Shown here: positions 8,901 to 17,196 of the stretch, piece after piece | Layout: every line of letters starts with the position of its first letter | Position numbering within the stretch: position 1 is the first letter of the stretch | Assembly (NCBI GenBank): GCA_022771695.1 | Contig: JALEKJ010000020.1 | Span: 21,486-85,485 of the forward strand | DNA: 64,000 nt | From: Roseburia sp. | GTDB lineage: Bacteria; Bacillota; Clostridia; Lachnospirales; Lachnospiraceae | Direction: 5' to 3' | Translations under genes and position numbers: made by a program | Notes under the pieces: model-generated | Databases searched by the model: none | Seen by the model: only the letters and a program-made list of their open reading frames with translations | Told to the model about the DNA's origin: nothing

Positions 8901-11900
8901 GCACAGGTGCAGTCAGCGGAAATATCCGTATTGATTCTGTTGTACTTTCCGGTAGCCCGATTGTGGATGATAGCATTACAGGTTATGTAACCGTGACACC
9001 GGATGGCAAGGAGGAAGATCAGGCAGCAGGCACAGAGCTTACGATGGCGAGTGCAACTGCAGGAGCAGTGATTTCTTATCGCTTTGTTGATGCGGATGGC
9101 AACGGTGAGTGGAAGACTTACGAGGAAGCAGCAAAGCCTGCATTGCCGGCAACATTGCCTGCAATTTTGGAGGTAAAAGCCTCTGCAGCGGGAAAAGCGG
9201 ATAGTATTACCCGTATATTTACCTATGCAGCAGGTTCCGTTTCACCGGTTAAGATGACGCCAAACGGTGGCGGTGTATACATCAGTGGTACTTCCGCAAC
9301 TGTGACACTTTCCTGTGAGACACAGGGGGCAACGATTTATTACCAGTTGAACGGGGAGGGCGATTTTGTTCCGTACACAGAGCCGCTTGTGCTTGAAAAA
9401 GGTTTTGGAAAAACCGTAATCAAAGCATATGCCGTAAAGGAAGGATTTAAAGACAGTGCAGTCGTGACACGTACCTTTACGGAGCGCAGCAGCGAAACCT
9501 ATAATATTTATTTTGGACAACTTCATTCCCATACCAGTTATTCGGATGGAGCTGGAAGTGCAGAAGATGCATACCAGCATGCGTCACAGGTAAAGAATTT
9601 GGATTTCCTGGCAGTTACGGATCACTCCAATTCTTTTGATAATGCAGACAGTGCTTCTATTTCCGATGGCTCTATGAGTACAGAATGGGTAGAAGGACAC
9701 GCGCTTGCAGAGCAGTATACGACAGAAGATTTTGTTGGATTGTTCGGTTATGAGATGACCTGGTCAAACGGTCTTGGTCATATGAATACATTCAATACAC
9801 CGGGATTCCAGAGCCGTACGCAGACAGAATATAAGACTTATGCGACAGCATTACAGAATTATTATGCAACATTAAAGACAGAGACAGATTCTATCAGCCA
9901 GTTTAATCACCCGGGTACTACCTTTGGTGATTTCAGTGATTTCGCTTACTATGATGAGGAAATTGATGAGCTGATTACGATTATTGAGGTTGGTAATGGT
10001 GAGGGAGCAATCGGTTCTTCCGGTTATTTCCCGTCTTACGAGTACTATACCCGTGCTTTGGATAAAGGATGGCATGTGGCTCCGACAAATAATCAGGATA
10101 ACCACAAAGGATTGTGGGGAGATGCCAATACCGGACGAAGCGTTGTGTTGGCAGACAGCCTGTCAGAAGACGACATTTATGATGCTATGAGAAATTATCG
10201 TGTATATGCGACGGAGGACAACGATCTTTCCATTATGTATACGTTAGACGATAACATCATGGGAACCATCATGGATAAGAGTGACGTTGGGGATAATGTG
10301 ACACTTAAAGTGGCATTGACAGACCCGACAGACAGTTCCATTGGTAAAGTGGAAGTTATCGTAAATGGGGGTCTTAGCATTGCGTCAAAGAATGTTGCAA
10401 CAGCAAGCGAGGTGGTGAACTTTACGGTTCCTTCGGATTATTCTTACTATTATATCCGAGTTACGGAAGCGGACGGTGATATTGCAGTAACGGCTCCGGT
10501 ATGGGTCGGTGAGGTAGAAGCAGTCGGTATCTCGGGTCTGTCAACAAGTTCATCTCTTCCGGTTCAGAATCAGGCATTGGATTTGACACTTGATTTATAT
10601 AATAATGAGTCAAAGGATTTGGAAATTGAAAGTATTGAGTTTACGGTTGACGATAAGGTAATTCATACAGCAGATTTGACAAATCTTACCAAGGTAGACA
10701 AAAAGAGCACAGCATCTTATACTTTTAGCTATACACATGATGGTTTGGGGCAGACGAATATCAATGCGACTGTAAAAGCAAATCTGAACGGTGTAGAAAA
10801 GGTATACAAAGAAGTATTGAAATTAACCTATGTTTCTCCTTCCATGGTATCGAAGGTAATTGTGGACGGAACACATTATAATGATTACGTAACCGGCTAC
10901 TATGGCGGAAATATGGGCAACTTTACCGCAATTTCTGCGGACAAAATGGTAGAGGTAACCGTTGTAAAAGACGAGATTACAGAAGAAATGTTAAGCGACT
11001 GTGGTTTGCTTGTGATTTCTGCACCGGCAAGAAAAGCAGGCACTGCGACTGCAGGAGAATATACGGCAAGTTCCTTTGAAGATTCCTTTATCGAGATGGT
11101 AAAGAAGTATGTGGAAAATGGCGGAAATGTTGTAATTTGCGGTCTTGCCGATTATCAGGATAAGGGAGCGTCGAGTGCGGACGGGCATGCTTCTGCACAG
11201 TTGAATAAGCTGCTTGCGGCTATTGGTTCTACTATGCGTATCAACGATGATGAGGTTTATGACCCGGTTAACAACGGCGGACAGTTTTATCGACTGTATC
11301 CTTCCGTGTTTAATAAGGACTCCAGATGGACATCCGGCATTGTGACGAGTGATGACAATCCGGATAATTACCAGACTTACAGCCAGTACTCCGGTTGTTC
11401 CGTTAATCCGGGTAACGGTACTTGGCTAGTGAAAGGCTTTGATACCACTTATTCCGTGGATTCCGACAAGGATGGCGAGGGCAATACCAGTGAGGTGGAG
11501 ACAGACGACAGTTATGGCTATAATATCGTTGTTCCTAGAGGGGAAGTAGTTTTCCTGGCAAGTGAAGATACCGCTTATGGCGGAACCGTTTTTGCGGCAG
11601 GCGGTGTGTTCCTCTCTGACTTCGAGGTAAAGGCAGAACTCGACAATATCTGGGACCTTCCGTATGCAAACCGCACAATTGCAGAGAATATTTTGGATAG
11701 TATTCAGAAACAATTACCTCTTTCTACAATTGCGCAGATGCGTGCAGGAAACTACAACGATGTATTTCGTATTCAGGGTTATGCGACAGCAGGACGTATC
11801 GAAGGAAATGCATTCTTTGATGCGATGTATATTCAGGATGAGACAGGCGGTATTACAGTATTCCCAATCGCAGAAGAGGGACTTAAAATTGGTACAAAGA

Positions 11901-13213
11901 TGGAGATTGTAGGATATCTCGATCAGTATCAAGGTGATAAAGAAATCCAGATTATGTCTTATAAGATTCTGGATGAAGAACCATATGTGTATGCTCCGCA
12001 GAAGATGACAGCAGCAGAAGCTATGGATTATGACAAATCCGGTGGAAAGCTTGTCCGTATAGAGGGTAAGGTTGTGGATGTGCTGTACGATGCTGCAGGT
12101 ACTGGTGTATCACAGTTCTGGATTGATGACGGAAGCGGAACAATCGGAAATGTATTCATTGATGGTTATATCTTATCTGCAACGACAGGTAAGAACGAAT
12201 TGGCATCTATCGTAAAAGTAGGTGAGACTATTTCGGCAGTCGGTTTAGTATATGCACATCCGGAAGGAACCTCTGATATCCCGGTTACCTGTTTGAGAGT
12301 GCGTAACTGCGATGAAATCACAGCAGTGACACAGACAGGTGGAGATAATGGTGGAAATACTGACAGCGGAAATAACGACAGTGGAAGTACAAACATCTGG
12401 GGCTCAACAGTAGTGAACCCGGAACCAGATACAGCAAAGCCTGAGAGCAGTGGAAACAGGAACAAGCGCAATAATAAGAAAAACGCATACGCAGACAATG
12501 GGTTGCCAAAGAAGAATAAAATCGTCGTAGAAAAAGAAGGCGATTGGAAAGCAGTTGCAGATTCCTTTGAGCAGATTGCAGATGGAGGTAAGATTTATCT
12601 GAATCTGGGCGATGATACGATGCTGTCCGGTGGTGTCATTTCGTCAATGCGAGGTAAAGACATATACCTTGTAATCACACTTGAGAATGGTGTCGTATGG
12701 AGCATCTACGGAAAAGACATCGTGGAAGAAAAAATTGCGGATATGGATCTTGAGGTAGTATTACATACACACGAGATTCCGGAGGACCTGGTATCGTCTG
12801 TTGCCGGTGAAGGCTCCTCAATGCAGATGAGCTTGAAACATGATGGCACGTTTGGATTTAAGGCGTACCTGACAGTTAACGTAGGAGAAGAGTACGCAGA
12901 TAGCCAGGCGAAACTGTATTATTATAATGAGGAATCCGGTGAATTGGAGCTTCAGTATACAGGAACGGTTGCGGCTGACGGTTCATTGGAGATGTTGTTT
13001 AGCCATGCATCAGATTATGTCATTGTCCTCGAGCAGGTTGCATTGGCAGATGCGGATGCGGAGACTGAGGAAGCAGTAGACAGCGCAGAGACGACTGAAA
13101 TAGAGGAACAGGAAGCTTCTATGAATATCGTTCCGATTGTAGTGATATTATTGCTGGTAGTAGCTGCAGTAGTGGCAGTGCTTTTCATTCGTAAGAAAAA
13201 GAGTGTGAAATAA
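5939..13213 (+). CDS. Giant surface PHP-domain metallohydrolase (CehA/McbA type)
   Basis: A 2,424-residue exported, membrane-anchored protein. A signal peptide (KRKHQLKSMLALILAFVM to VTAAE) is followed by chitobiase-like CHB_HEX_C repeats (about 208-278 and again 1020-1185) and two near-duplicate OB-fold units (about 284-457 and 461-635). Next come a carbohydrate-binding-like region (650-1010) and a PHP domain from about 1190. Its metal motifs are FGQLHSHTSYSDG, VTDHSN, NHPG and DNHKG. A glutamine-amidotransferase-like fold (about 1640-1920), another OB unit (about 1930-2120), a Gly/Asn/Ser linker and a C-terminal helix with RKKK follow, with no LPXTG. PHP domains of this group cleave phosphoester or related bonds; the substrate is unknown. 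The ATG at 5939 is favoured over 5933 because it sits 8 bases from AGGAGG. Confidence 0.82.
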   Translation: MKRKHQLKSMLALILAFVMCISGMPTTVTAAETGGEPISYGQVTSVDDITSGGSFVLAVQTDSGYLALDKAVSGKTEGVGITVDNGVVTSADAPTWTIASCGSGVSLHDGTNYLSYSSSTNFSTASEPYEWTVTATESGGFQFVAAATSATSTVRAIFYRAGDIKKFAPYAASNVPPEYNSNILVFKAGAASGGGTGAQTCASVKASVTPGAVDAGTNVELSCTTEGATIYYNTDNSDTYLTYSSAINITEATTIRAYASKEGMNNSNVATFAYTIKVPATLMTIAEARAAAVNTENIMVQGTVVFIDSKNVYVQDSTGAINLYFSSAPSGLNVGDVIKATGKRASYKGLEQLSGVAAYDKVDTVSAPSTTVTIADINADASIGALECTRVYIENAIVGEKTGDNTPLIQGGSTINLYKAPEVAGMEAGATVSLYAVVSDFNGYQLRVTSASDVTVQADGVSTIAEAKAAATGTENITVRGTVVLIDGTNIYVQDSTGGIDLYFSTAPTDLQIGDIIKATGKRASYKGLEELSGVTSYEKVISVNAPSKKVTIADIIADQETGVLESTRVYIENAVIGAVNTSGNTTLTQGDATINIYKIPELANITEGATVSLYAVISDFNGYQLRVASASDVTKISDGTPDEPTPDDGTVKNGNYVIWASAYNKALSSEYNGFYNKGVDVSLTGTQLSGYTNAEIWTVTHNDDDTYYISYGGQNLAMAANFSSLTLGEVNDKWVLKDAGDGKYYVKNVGRNNYIEWYSKNSNWSGYSTISSGSEGMFALTFTPAVKGYNTDSSVVETIAQWGGGGPYDATANASVVNGDKYVAGDQKDAKASFSVVANGVAGQPYQQQSSGTGGYNYYMGGTNIGKAAGDYMQFAVDTAGYGAMSLSFRLRATNAGPGSFQLQYSTDNGATFENFTTGEYSYAYTKYINNEPSEVTGSGAITDGVAATSKAAAQYVSFKFDVPQGAENAEKLLIRLVAGTTRADGGTGAVSGNIRIDSVVLSGSPIVDDSITGYVTVTPDGKEEDQAAGTELTMASATAGAVISYRFVDADGNGEWKTYEEAAKPALPATLPAILEVKASAAGKADSITRIFTYAAGSVSPVKMTPNGGGVYISGTSATVTLSCETQGATIYYQLNGEGDFVPYTEPLVLEKGFGKTVIKAYAVKEGFKDSAVVTRTFTERSSETYNIYFGQLHSHTSYSDGAGSAEDAYQHASQVKNLDFLAVTDHSNSFDNADSASISDGSMSTEWVEGHALAEQYTTEDFVGLFGYEMTWSNGLGHMNTFNTPGFQSRTQTEYKTYATALQNYYATLKTETDSISQFNHPGTTFGDFSDFAYYDEEIDELITIIEVGNGEGAIGSSGYFPSYEYYTRALDKGWHVAPTNNQDNHKGLWGDANTGRSVVLADSLSEDDIYDAMRNYRVYATEDNDLSIMYTLDDNIMGTIMDKSDVGDNVTLKVALTDPTDSSIGKVEVIVNGGLSIASKNVATASEVVNFTVPSDYSYYYIRVTEADGDIAVTAPVWVGEVEAVGISGLSTSSSLPVQNQALDLTLDLYNNESKDLEIESIEFTVDDKVIHTADLTNLTKVDKKSTASYTFSYTHDGLGQTNINATVKANLNGVEKVYKEVLKLTYVSPSMVSKVIVDGTHYNDYVTGYYGGNMGNFTAISADKMVEVTVVKDEITEEMLSDCGLLVISAPARKAGTATAGEYTASSFEDSFIEMVKKYVENGGNVVICGLADYQDKGASSADGHASAQLNKLLAAIGSTMRINDDEVYDPVNNGGQFYRLYPSVFNKDSRWTSGIVTSDDNPDNYQTYSQYSGCSVNPGNGTWLVKGFDTTYSVDSDKDGEGNTSEVETDDSYGYNIVVPRGEVVFLASEDTAYGGTVFAAGGVFLSDFEVKAELDNIWDLPYANRTIAENILDSIQKQLPLSTIAQMRAGNYNDVFRIQGYATAGRIEGNAFFDAMYIQDETGGITVFPIAEEGLKIGTKMEIVGYLDQYQGDKEIQIMSYKILDEEPYVYAPQKMTAAEAMDYDKSGGKLVRIEGKVVDVLYDAAGTGVSQFWIDDGSGTIGNVFIDGYILSATTGKNELASIVKVGETISAVGLVYAHPEGTSDIPVTCLRVRNCDEITAVTQTGGDNGGNTDSGNNDSGSTNIWGSTVVNPEPDTAKPESSGNRNKRNNKKNAYADNGLPKKNKIVVEKEGDWKAVADSFEQIADGGKIYLNLGDDTMLSGGVISSMRGKDIYLVITLENGVVWSIYGKDIVEEKIADMDLEVVLHTHEIPEDLVSSVAGEGSSMQMSLKHDGTFGFKAYLTVNVGEEYADSQAKLYYYNEESGELELQYTGTVAADGSLEMLFSHASDYVIVLEQVALADADAETEEAVDSAETTEIEEQEASMNIVPIVVILLLVVAAVVAVLFIRKKKSVK

Positions 13214-13229
13214 TTTAGGTGAAATAAGG

Positions 13230-14360
13230 ATGAATTGGAAGAAAAAAGGACTGTTTGCGGTGATTGCGGCTGTTTTGTTCGTAGCATTGCTTTACTATGC
13301 AAATTATGACAGACCGGTATATCATAGCAGCGACACGACCGGAATTGAATATGAAGTGGGACGTGTAGTTCGCGTTCTTGAGGATCGCACCGTAGTGGAT
13401 GAGGCGACAGAGGGAATCTGGCGCGGAAGCATGGATCTTGAGATAGAGATTCTTACGGGAAGATACAAAGGCGAGACGGCAGTTACGAGTAACTATTTTA
13501 GTTCACTGTATAATGTCAGGGTTCTGGATGGAGACAAGGTCTCCATCCGAATCGACACAGTAGGTGAGGGAGAATATCAGGTTTCCATCTACAATTATTA
13601 TAGAGTACCACAGATGATGGGCTGTATTTTGGTGTTTGTTTTATTGCTTGTAATAATTGGGGGCAAGAAGGGTGCTAAATCCGTGGCAGGATTACTGTTT
13701 ACGATGGTGTGTATCATATGGATTTTGTTGCCATTGACGCTAAAAGGTTATTCGGCGCTTGGAGTTACGATTCTTCTGATCCTTGTATGCAATTTCGTGA
13801 CCTTCTTCTTAATTGACGGAATTGGAACGAAGACGATTGTTGCCGCGGTAGGAAGTGTGTGCGGTGTGCTGGCGGGAGCCGTATTTTCTTTGATTGCACA
13901 GGCACTGATGTCGGTAACAACCTTCCAGATGGATGAGGCGGAAACTTTGATTCTGATTACCAGTACGACAGGATTAAAGCTGAAAGATTTGTTCTTATGC
14001 GGTATTTTGATTGCATGTATGGGAGCGGTTATGGATGTCGCAATGAGTATTGCATCCGCAATCGCAGAGCTGCATGAAGTACAGCCGGGACTTAAGACCA
14101 AAGATTTGTTCCGCTCAGGAATGAATATTGGCAGAGATGCGATGGGAACCATGTCAAACACATTGATTCTGGCATTTGCCGGTAACTCCTTTAACATGAT
14201 GCTGATGATTTATTCCTATGGAGTAAGCTTCCAGCAGTTGATGAATACCGATTTTATGGCAATCGAGGTGATTCGGAGCGTCGCCGGAAGCATCGGTATC
14301 GTCTGTACGGTTCCGTTCGTGGCATTTATTGCGGCCAATGTTTATGGAAGAAAAAAATAA
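13230..14360 (+). CDS. YibE/F family membrane protein
   Basis: A 376-residue integral membrane protein. It has an N-terminal transmembrane helix and a short extracytoplasmic beta domain (residues about 25-125). About seven further helices follow, with the family's conserved ITSTTGLKLKDLFLCGILIA and GMNIGRDAMGTMSNTLILAF segments. YibE/F proteins are widespread in Firmicutes and have been suggested to be transporters; no substrate is established. It begins 16 bases after the giant PHP protein, with AGGTG as ribosome-binding site, and there is no terminator between them. The two are probably co-transcribed. It ends against the converging tmcAL. Confidence 0.85.
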   Translation: MNWKKKGLFAVIAAVLFVALLYYANYDRPVYHSSDTTGIEYEVGRVVRVLEDRTVVDEATEGIWRGSMDLEIEILTGRYKGETAVTSNYFSSLYNVRVLDGDKVSIRIDTVGEGEYQVSIYNYYRVPQMMGCILVFVLLLVIIGGKKGAKSVAGLLFTMVCIIWILLPLTLKGYSALGVTILLILVCNFVTFFLIDGIGTKTIVAAVGSVCGVLAGAVFSLIAQALMSVTTFQMDEAETLILITSTTGLKLKDLFLCGILIACMGAVMDVAMSIASAIAELHEVQPGLKTKDLFRSGMNIGRDAMGTMSNTLILAFAGNSFNMMLMIYSYGVSFQQLMNTDFMAIEVIRSVAGSIGIVCTVPFVAFIAANVYGRKK

Positions 14361-14366
14361 AAGACT

Positions 14367-15701
14367 TTATAATAAGACGATTTCACGTGTGTATTCACTG
14401 CGTGGAGTCGTCTTTTTTGCTGGATTTTGGGAGAGAACCTGGTCGTATAAATCGGCGGCAAAAATATCTTTTTCTAAAATTGACAGCGCTTCATTGGAAA
14501 GTACTGCAGAGGCATCTGCAAGCTTGGAGATGACAGGTATGGCTGTACTTTTCTTCAATGTACCAAGCAGAGCTGAGGAGGTTCGTCGGAATCCTAAAAT
14601 GCGCAGGTACGGAACATAATCCAGCTTTTTTCCATGCTGATAATCTGCATCCGTAATATCTAAGAGCAGATGTAACAGAATACGGCTGATACGGCTGTAC
14701 GTAACATCACGGCTCTTATTTATAGCGCAGAATTTGGAAAAAGAAGAAAATTGATAGCGATTTTTTACAAAACGGTTTGCAATCTCTTCGCTGCAATCTG
14801 CAATACTTGCAAGTTTCTCTTTTTCCTGAATTAGGAGCAGATAACCAAGGATGGAAGAAAAGTCATCTGCCCATACGGCGGGTGCATTGCTCAGATACTC
14901 TGTGAGAACTGCGTGTGCAGATGCAGGCATAGTATGAGCAAGATTTGCGAGTTCGAGGGTATGGTCGTTTGCTGCAAGATGTTGTTCCGCCAATACGTTG
15001 CGTATCGCGGTGGCGGAAGCGGTTGGAGCACCGTAACAGGTATTCTTATGGTCGCGGGCTGCTTGAATCATCGTTTCATGATAGCCGGCACCTTCACGCT
15101 TGATTAAGTATGGGGTAAGTGAACTACCGCGCTTTCGGATTGCTTTTAGATACTCAACCGCAAGGATGTTATTTGGTTCATTCATTACAGCATCTAGCGT
15201 TTGGACAGTGTATTCGTTTGCAAATTTGGCAGAAATATGGTTGCCTGCGAGATAGTCGCAGACTGCCTTTGCCCGTGCTGCAGGAAACGAAGCACCTGCC
15301 TTTAAATAAGAGGAAAGTGCGTCTCGATATTCTTGTGGCTCTTCTGCGAGGAGGGAGGCAATTTGGGTAAGCAGAGGCAGGTTATCTGTCTCTGCACCAA
15401 AACAGATGCCATCCACGCAGCCTATTTTCTCAAGCAGGGTGACTCCTGCCATGGCAAAGGATTCTGCGGAGGAGGTCGCCCAGAGGGCAGGAAGTTCGAG
15501 AACCAGGTCGGCTCCGCAAGAGAGGGCCATTTTGGTTCGCGCATACTTGTCAATGATGGCAGGAGTGCCGCGCTGTACAAAATCGCCACTCATTGCTACA
15601 ACTACATAATCCGCACTTGCTTTTTCGCGGATTCTTGCGATTTGATAGGCATGTCCGTTATGGAATGGATTGTATTCTGCGATAATGCCAATGACCTTCA
15701 T
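14367..15701 (-). CDS. tmcAL: tRNA(Met) cytidine acetate ligase
   Basis: A 444-residue cytosolic enzyme of the nucleotidyltransferase fold that uses acetate and ATP to make N4-acetylcytidine at the wobble position of elongator tRNA-Met. The N-terminus carries the family hallmark GIIAEYNPFHNGH (HIGH-type nucleotide site), followed by VVAMSGDFVQRGTPAI and CGADLVLELP. The C-terminal part (DVTYSRISRILLHLLLDI, YVPYLRILGF) is also typical. The start has AGGAGG four bases upstream. It is the only convincing minus-strand gene in the window and stands between the YibE/F gene and the divergent pilus locus. Confidence 0.9.
   Translation of the reverse strand: MKVIGIIAEYNPFHNGHAYQIARIREKASADYVVVAMSGDFVQRGTPAIIDKYARTKMALSCGADLVLELPALWATSSAESFAMAGVTLLEKIGCVDGICFGAETDNLPLLTQIASLLAEEPQEYRDALSSYLKAGASFPAARAKAVCDYLAGNHISAKFANEYTVQTLDAVMNEPNNILAVEYLKAIRKRGSSLTPYLIKREGAGYHETMIQAARDHKNTCYGAPTASATAIRNVLAEQHLAANDHTLELANLAHTMPASAHAVLTEYLSNAPAVWADDFSSILGYLLLIQEKEKLASIADCSEEIANRFVKNRYQFSSFSKFCAINKSRDVTYSRISRILLHLLLDITDADYQHGKKLDYVPYLRILGFRRTSSALLGTLKKSTAIPVISKLADASAVLSNEALSILEKDIFAADLYDQVLSQNPAKKTTPRSEYTREIVLL
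14374..14418 (+). terminator. Terminator after YibE/F, inside the tmcAL 3' end
   Basis: AAGACGA/TCGTCTT arms with an inner CACG/CGTG pair are followed by TTTTTT on the + strand. The stem lies within the last codons of the converging tmcAL gene. Confidence 0.75.
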
Positions 15702-15745
15702 AAAACCTCCTGTTAGCTGTTGCGAAACGATATCATGTCGCTAAA

Positions 15746-15751
15746 ATTATA
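15746..15751 (-). promoter_or_regulatory. Possible -10 for tmcAL
   Basis: A perfect TATAAT on the minus strand about 45 bases upstream of tmcAL. The -35 at the right distance is poor (TAGATG), so this is tentative. Confidence 0.3.
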
Positions 15752-15806
15752 TATAGGATATGTTATCACATCTATAGGAATCTATGCAATGAAGTACAAA
15801 TAAAAA

Positions 15807-15846
15807 CTACAAATGTATTGCAGACAACAGAAATTTGTAGTAGAAT
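15807..15846 (+). promoter_or_regulatory. Pilus-locus promoter embedded in an inverted repeat
   Basis: TTGCAG (15818-15823), a 17-base spacer and TAGAAT (15841-15846). A perfect 8-base inverted repeat, CTACAAAT (15807-15814) and ATTTGTAG (15833-15840), encloses the -35 and abuts the -10. The geometry is that of an operator that would block polymerase binding. No regulator gene is adjacent. Confidence 0.65.
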
Positions 15847-15880
15847 GTGACTTGCTGTGCAAAAAAGAAGGGAGGTGAAT

Positions 15881-16066
15881 GTGGTGGAGCAGGTAATGAA
15901 GCATTATGGAAATGCTATTTTGGCGGCTGTAACTTTACTATTGCTTGGAGCGATTATCTATGCTGCATTGTCGGGAGACGGCTATGTGGCAGATCAGTTT
16001 GAAGCATCGTTGAAAGGATTTTTTGAGCAGATGAATACGGTTGCGGGTATGGCTTCAGCGTCATAG
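15881..16066 (+). CDS. Small pilin-like membrane protein, first gene of the Tad-like locus
   Basis: A 61-residue protein with one hydrophobic helix (NAILAAVTLLLLGAIIYAAL) after a short N-terminus reading VVEQVMKHYG. The start is GTG at 15881 or 15884, placed by GGGAGGTG at 15870-15877; an upstream frame extension to 15857 has no ribosome-binding site. The helix starts almost at the N-terminus and there is no positively charged leader or GXXXXEY cleavage motif as in classical Flp pilins. At least three more proteins in the locus share the M-x-x-I-x-x-x-[YF]-G opening. Being first in the operon and followed by a hairpin suits an abundant structural subunit. The pilin role is inferred from context. 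Confidence 0.65.
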   Translation: MVEQVMKHYGNAILAAVTLLLLGAIIYAALSGDGYVADQFEASLKGFFEQMNTVAGMASAS

Positions 16067-16072
16067 TTGTTG

Positions 16073-16108
16073 AATTTGTCCCCCGGCGGTAATGCGTCGG
16101 GGAAATTT
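16073..16108 (+). terminator. Intercistronic hairpin between pilin-like gene and tadA
   Basis: CCCCG and CGGGG arms, flanked by AATTT/AAATT, surround a 12-base loop. There is no strong T tract. It is more likely an attenuator or mRNA stabiliser that lowers tadA output relative to the first small gene than a full terminator. Confidence 0.5.
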
Positions 16109-16117
16109 GGAGGATGC

Positions 16118-17182
16118 ATGAGTGAATTAATGAAATTTGAACCAACCCCGGAACAGTTTGGGGTTTTGTGGAAATATATTAGTAATCCGAATGTAACCGA
16201 TGTTGATTATAATGGCTCAAAGCTTTGGATTACTGATTTTAAAAAAGGAAGATATGAGGCGGAGGAAACACTGACGGAACAGTTCATAAACTCATTTACG
16301 CATGTGATAGCAAATTGTGTAAATAAGCAGTTTAATAATGCAAATAAAGTATTGGAAGCGGATACAAAGGAGTTGCGAATTAGTATTATTCACAATTCAG
16401 CGGCCGCCTCAGGAATCAGCATATGTATACGAAAATCGCCATGTGTGATTCGTAACACAATGAAAGGAATGATAGAAGAGAATTATTGCTCCAAAGAAAT
16501 TTTAAGTTTGCTGATTAATTGTGTGTCAGCAAAGATGAATTTTGTTTTTTGCGGTGAGCCGGGGTGCGGTAAGACAGAATGCGCAAAATTTTTCATGCAG
16601 TTTATACCGAAGGAAGAGCGCGTGATTACGATTGAGGATTCGCTGGAAATTCATTATCCGGAAATCAATCCGGGAGCAGATGCGGTGGAATTGCGAATTG
16701 GAGCAGGCTTTAGCTATACAGATGCAATCAAGGCATGCTTGCGGCAGAATCCCAAATGGTTGGTGCTGTCAGAGGCGAGATCGGTAGAAGTGACATCGTT
16801 ACTGGAACAATGGAGTACGGGCGTCAACGGCTTTACGACAATTCATTTAGATGATCTTCGGAAGCTACCGGATCGAATTCAGAATATGATGGATAGTACA
16901 TTTGATGCAGATAGAATGGAGAATCGAATTTATCGGTATGTGAATGTGGGAATCTTGATTCGCAGGGTGGAAGAAGCAGATGGGAGGATGTGGAGATACA
17001 TAGATCAGTTGTGCTTTTATAGCAGGGAAAACCAGAAAAATCGCATCTATATGATTGTCAAAGACGGCGAAGTGATTTCCAAGGAGCTGCCGGAGGGGAT
17101 TCGGAAGAAAATGAAATATGTGGGAATTGAAGATCCGTTTTGTTGTTGTAATTTTGCGAAATACATACAGGAAGGTAAATAG
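16118..17182 (+). CDS. tadA: TadA/CpaF-like secretion ATPase
   Basis: A 354-residue cytosolic ATPase of the type II/IV secretion superfamily that would power assembly of a Tad-like pilus. Visible motifs are Walker A GEPGCGKTE near residue 146, the acidic Asp-box region ITIEDSLEIHYPE near 172, the Walker B-like NPKWLVLSEARS near 210 and the His box GFTTIHLDD near 240. It is shorter than most CpaF proteins and the N-terminal domain is reduced. The ATG at 16118 is preceded by TTGGAGGA; an upstream in-frame ATG at 16067 lies before the intercistronic hairpin and lacks a ribosome-binding site. Confidence 0.85.
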   Translation: MSELMKFEPTPEQFGVLWKYISNPNVTDVDYNGSKLWITDFKKGRYEAEETLTEQFINSFTHVIANCVNKQFNNANKVLEADTKELRISIIHNSAAASGISICIRKSPCVIRNTMKGMIEENYCSKEILSLLINCVSAKMNFVFCGEPGCGKTECAKFFMQFIPKEERVITIEDSLEIHYPEINPGADAVELRIGAGFSYTDAIKACLRQNPKWLVLSEARSVEVTSLLEQWSTGVNGFTTIHLDDLRKLPDRIQNMMDSTFDADRMENRIYRYVNVGILIRRVEEADGRMWRYIDQLCFYSRENQKNRIYMIVKDGEVISKELPEGIRKKMKYVGIEDPFCCCNFAKYIQEGK

Positions 17183-17196
17183 AGGAGAGAATACAA

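Noticed and set aside
13748..14197. Minus-strand open frame opposite the YibE/F gene
   Set aside because: It has no start signals and the product is low in recognisable structure; the + strand frame is clearly coding.
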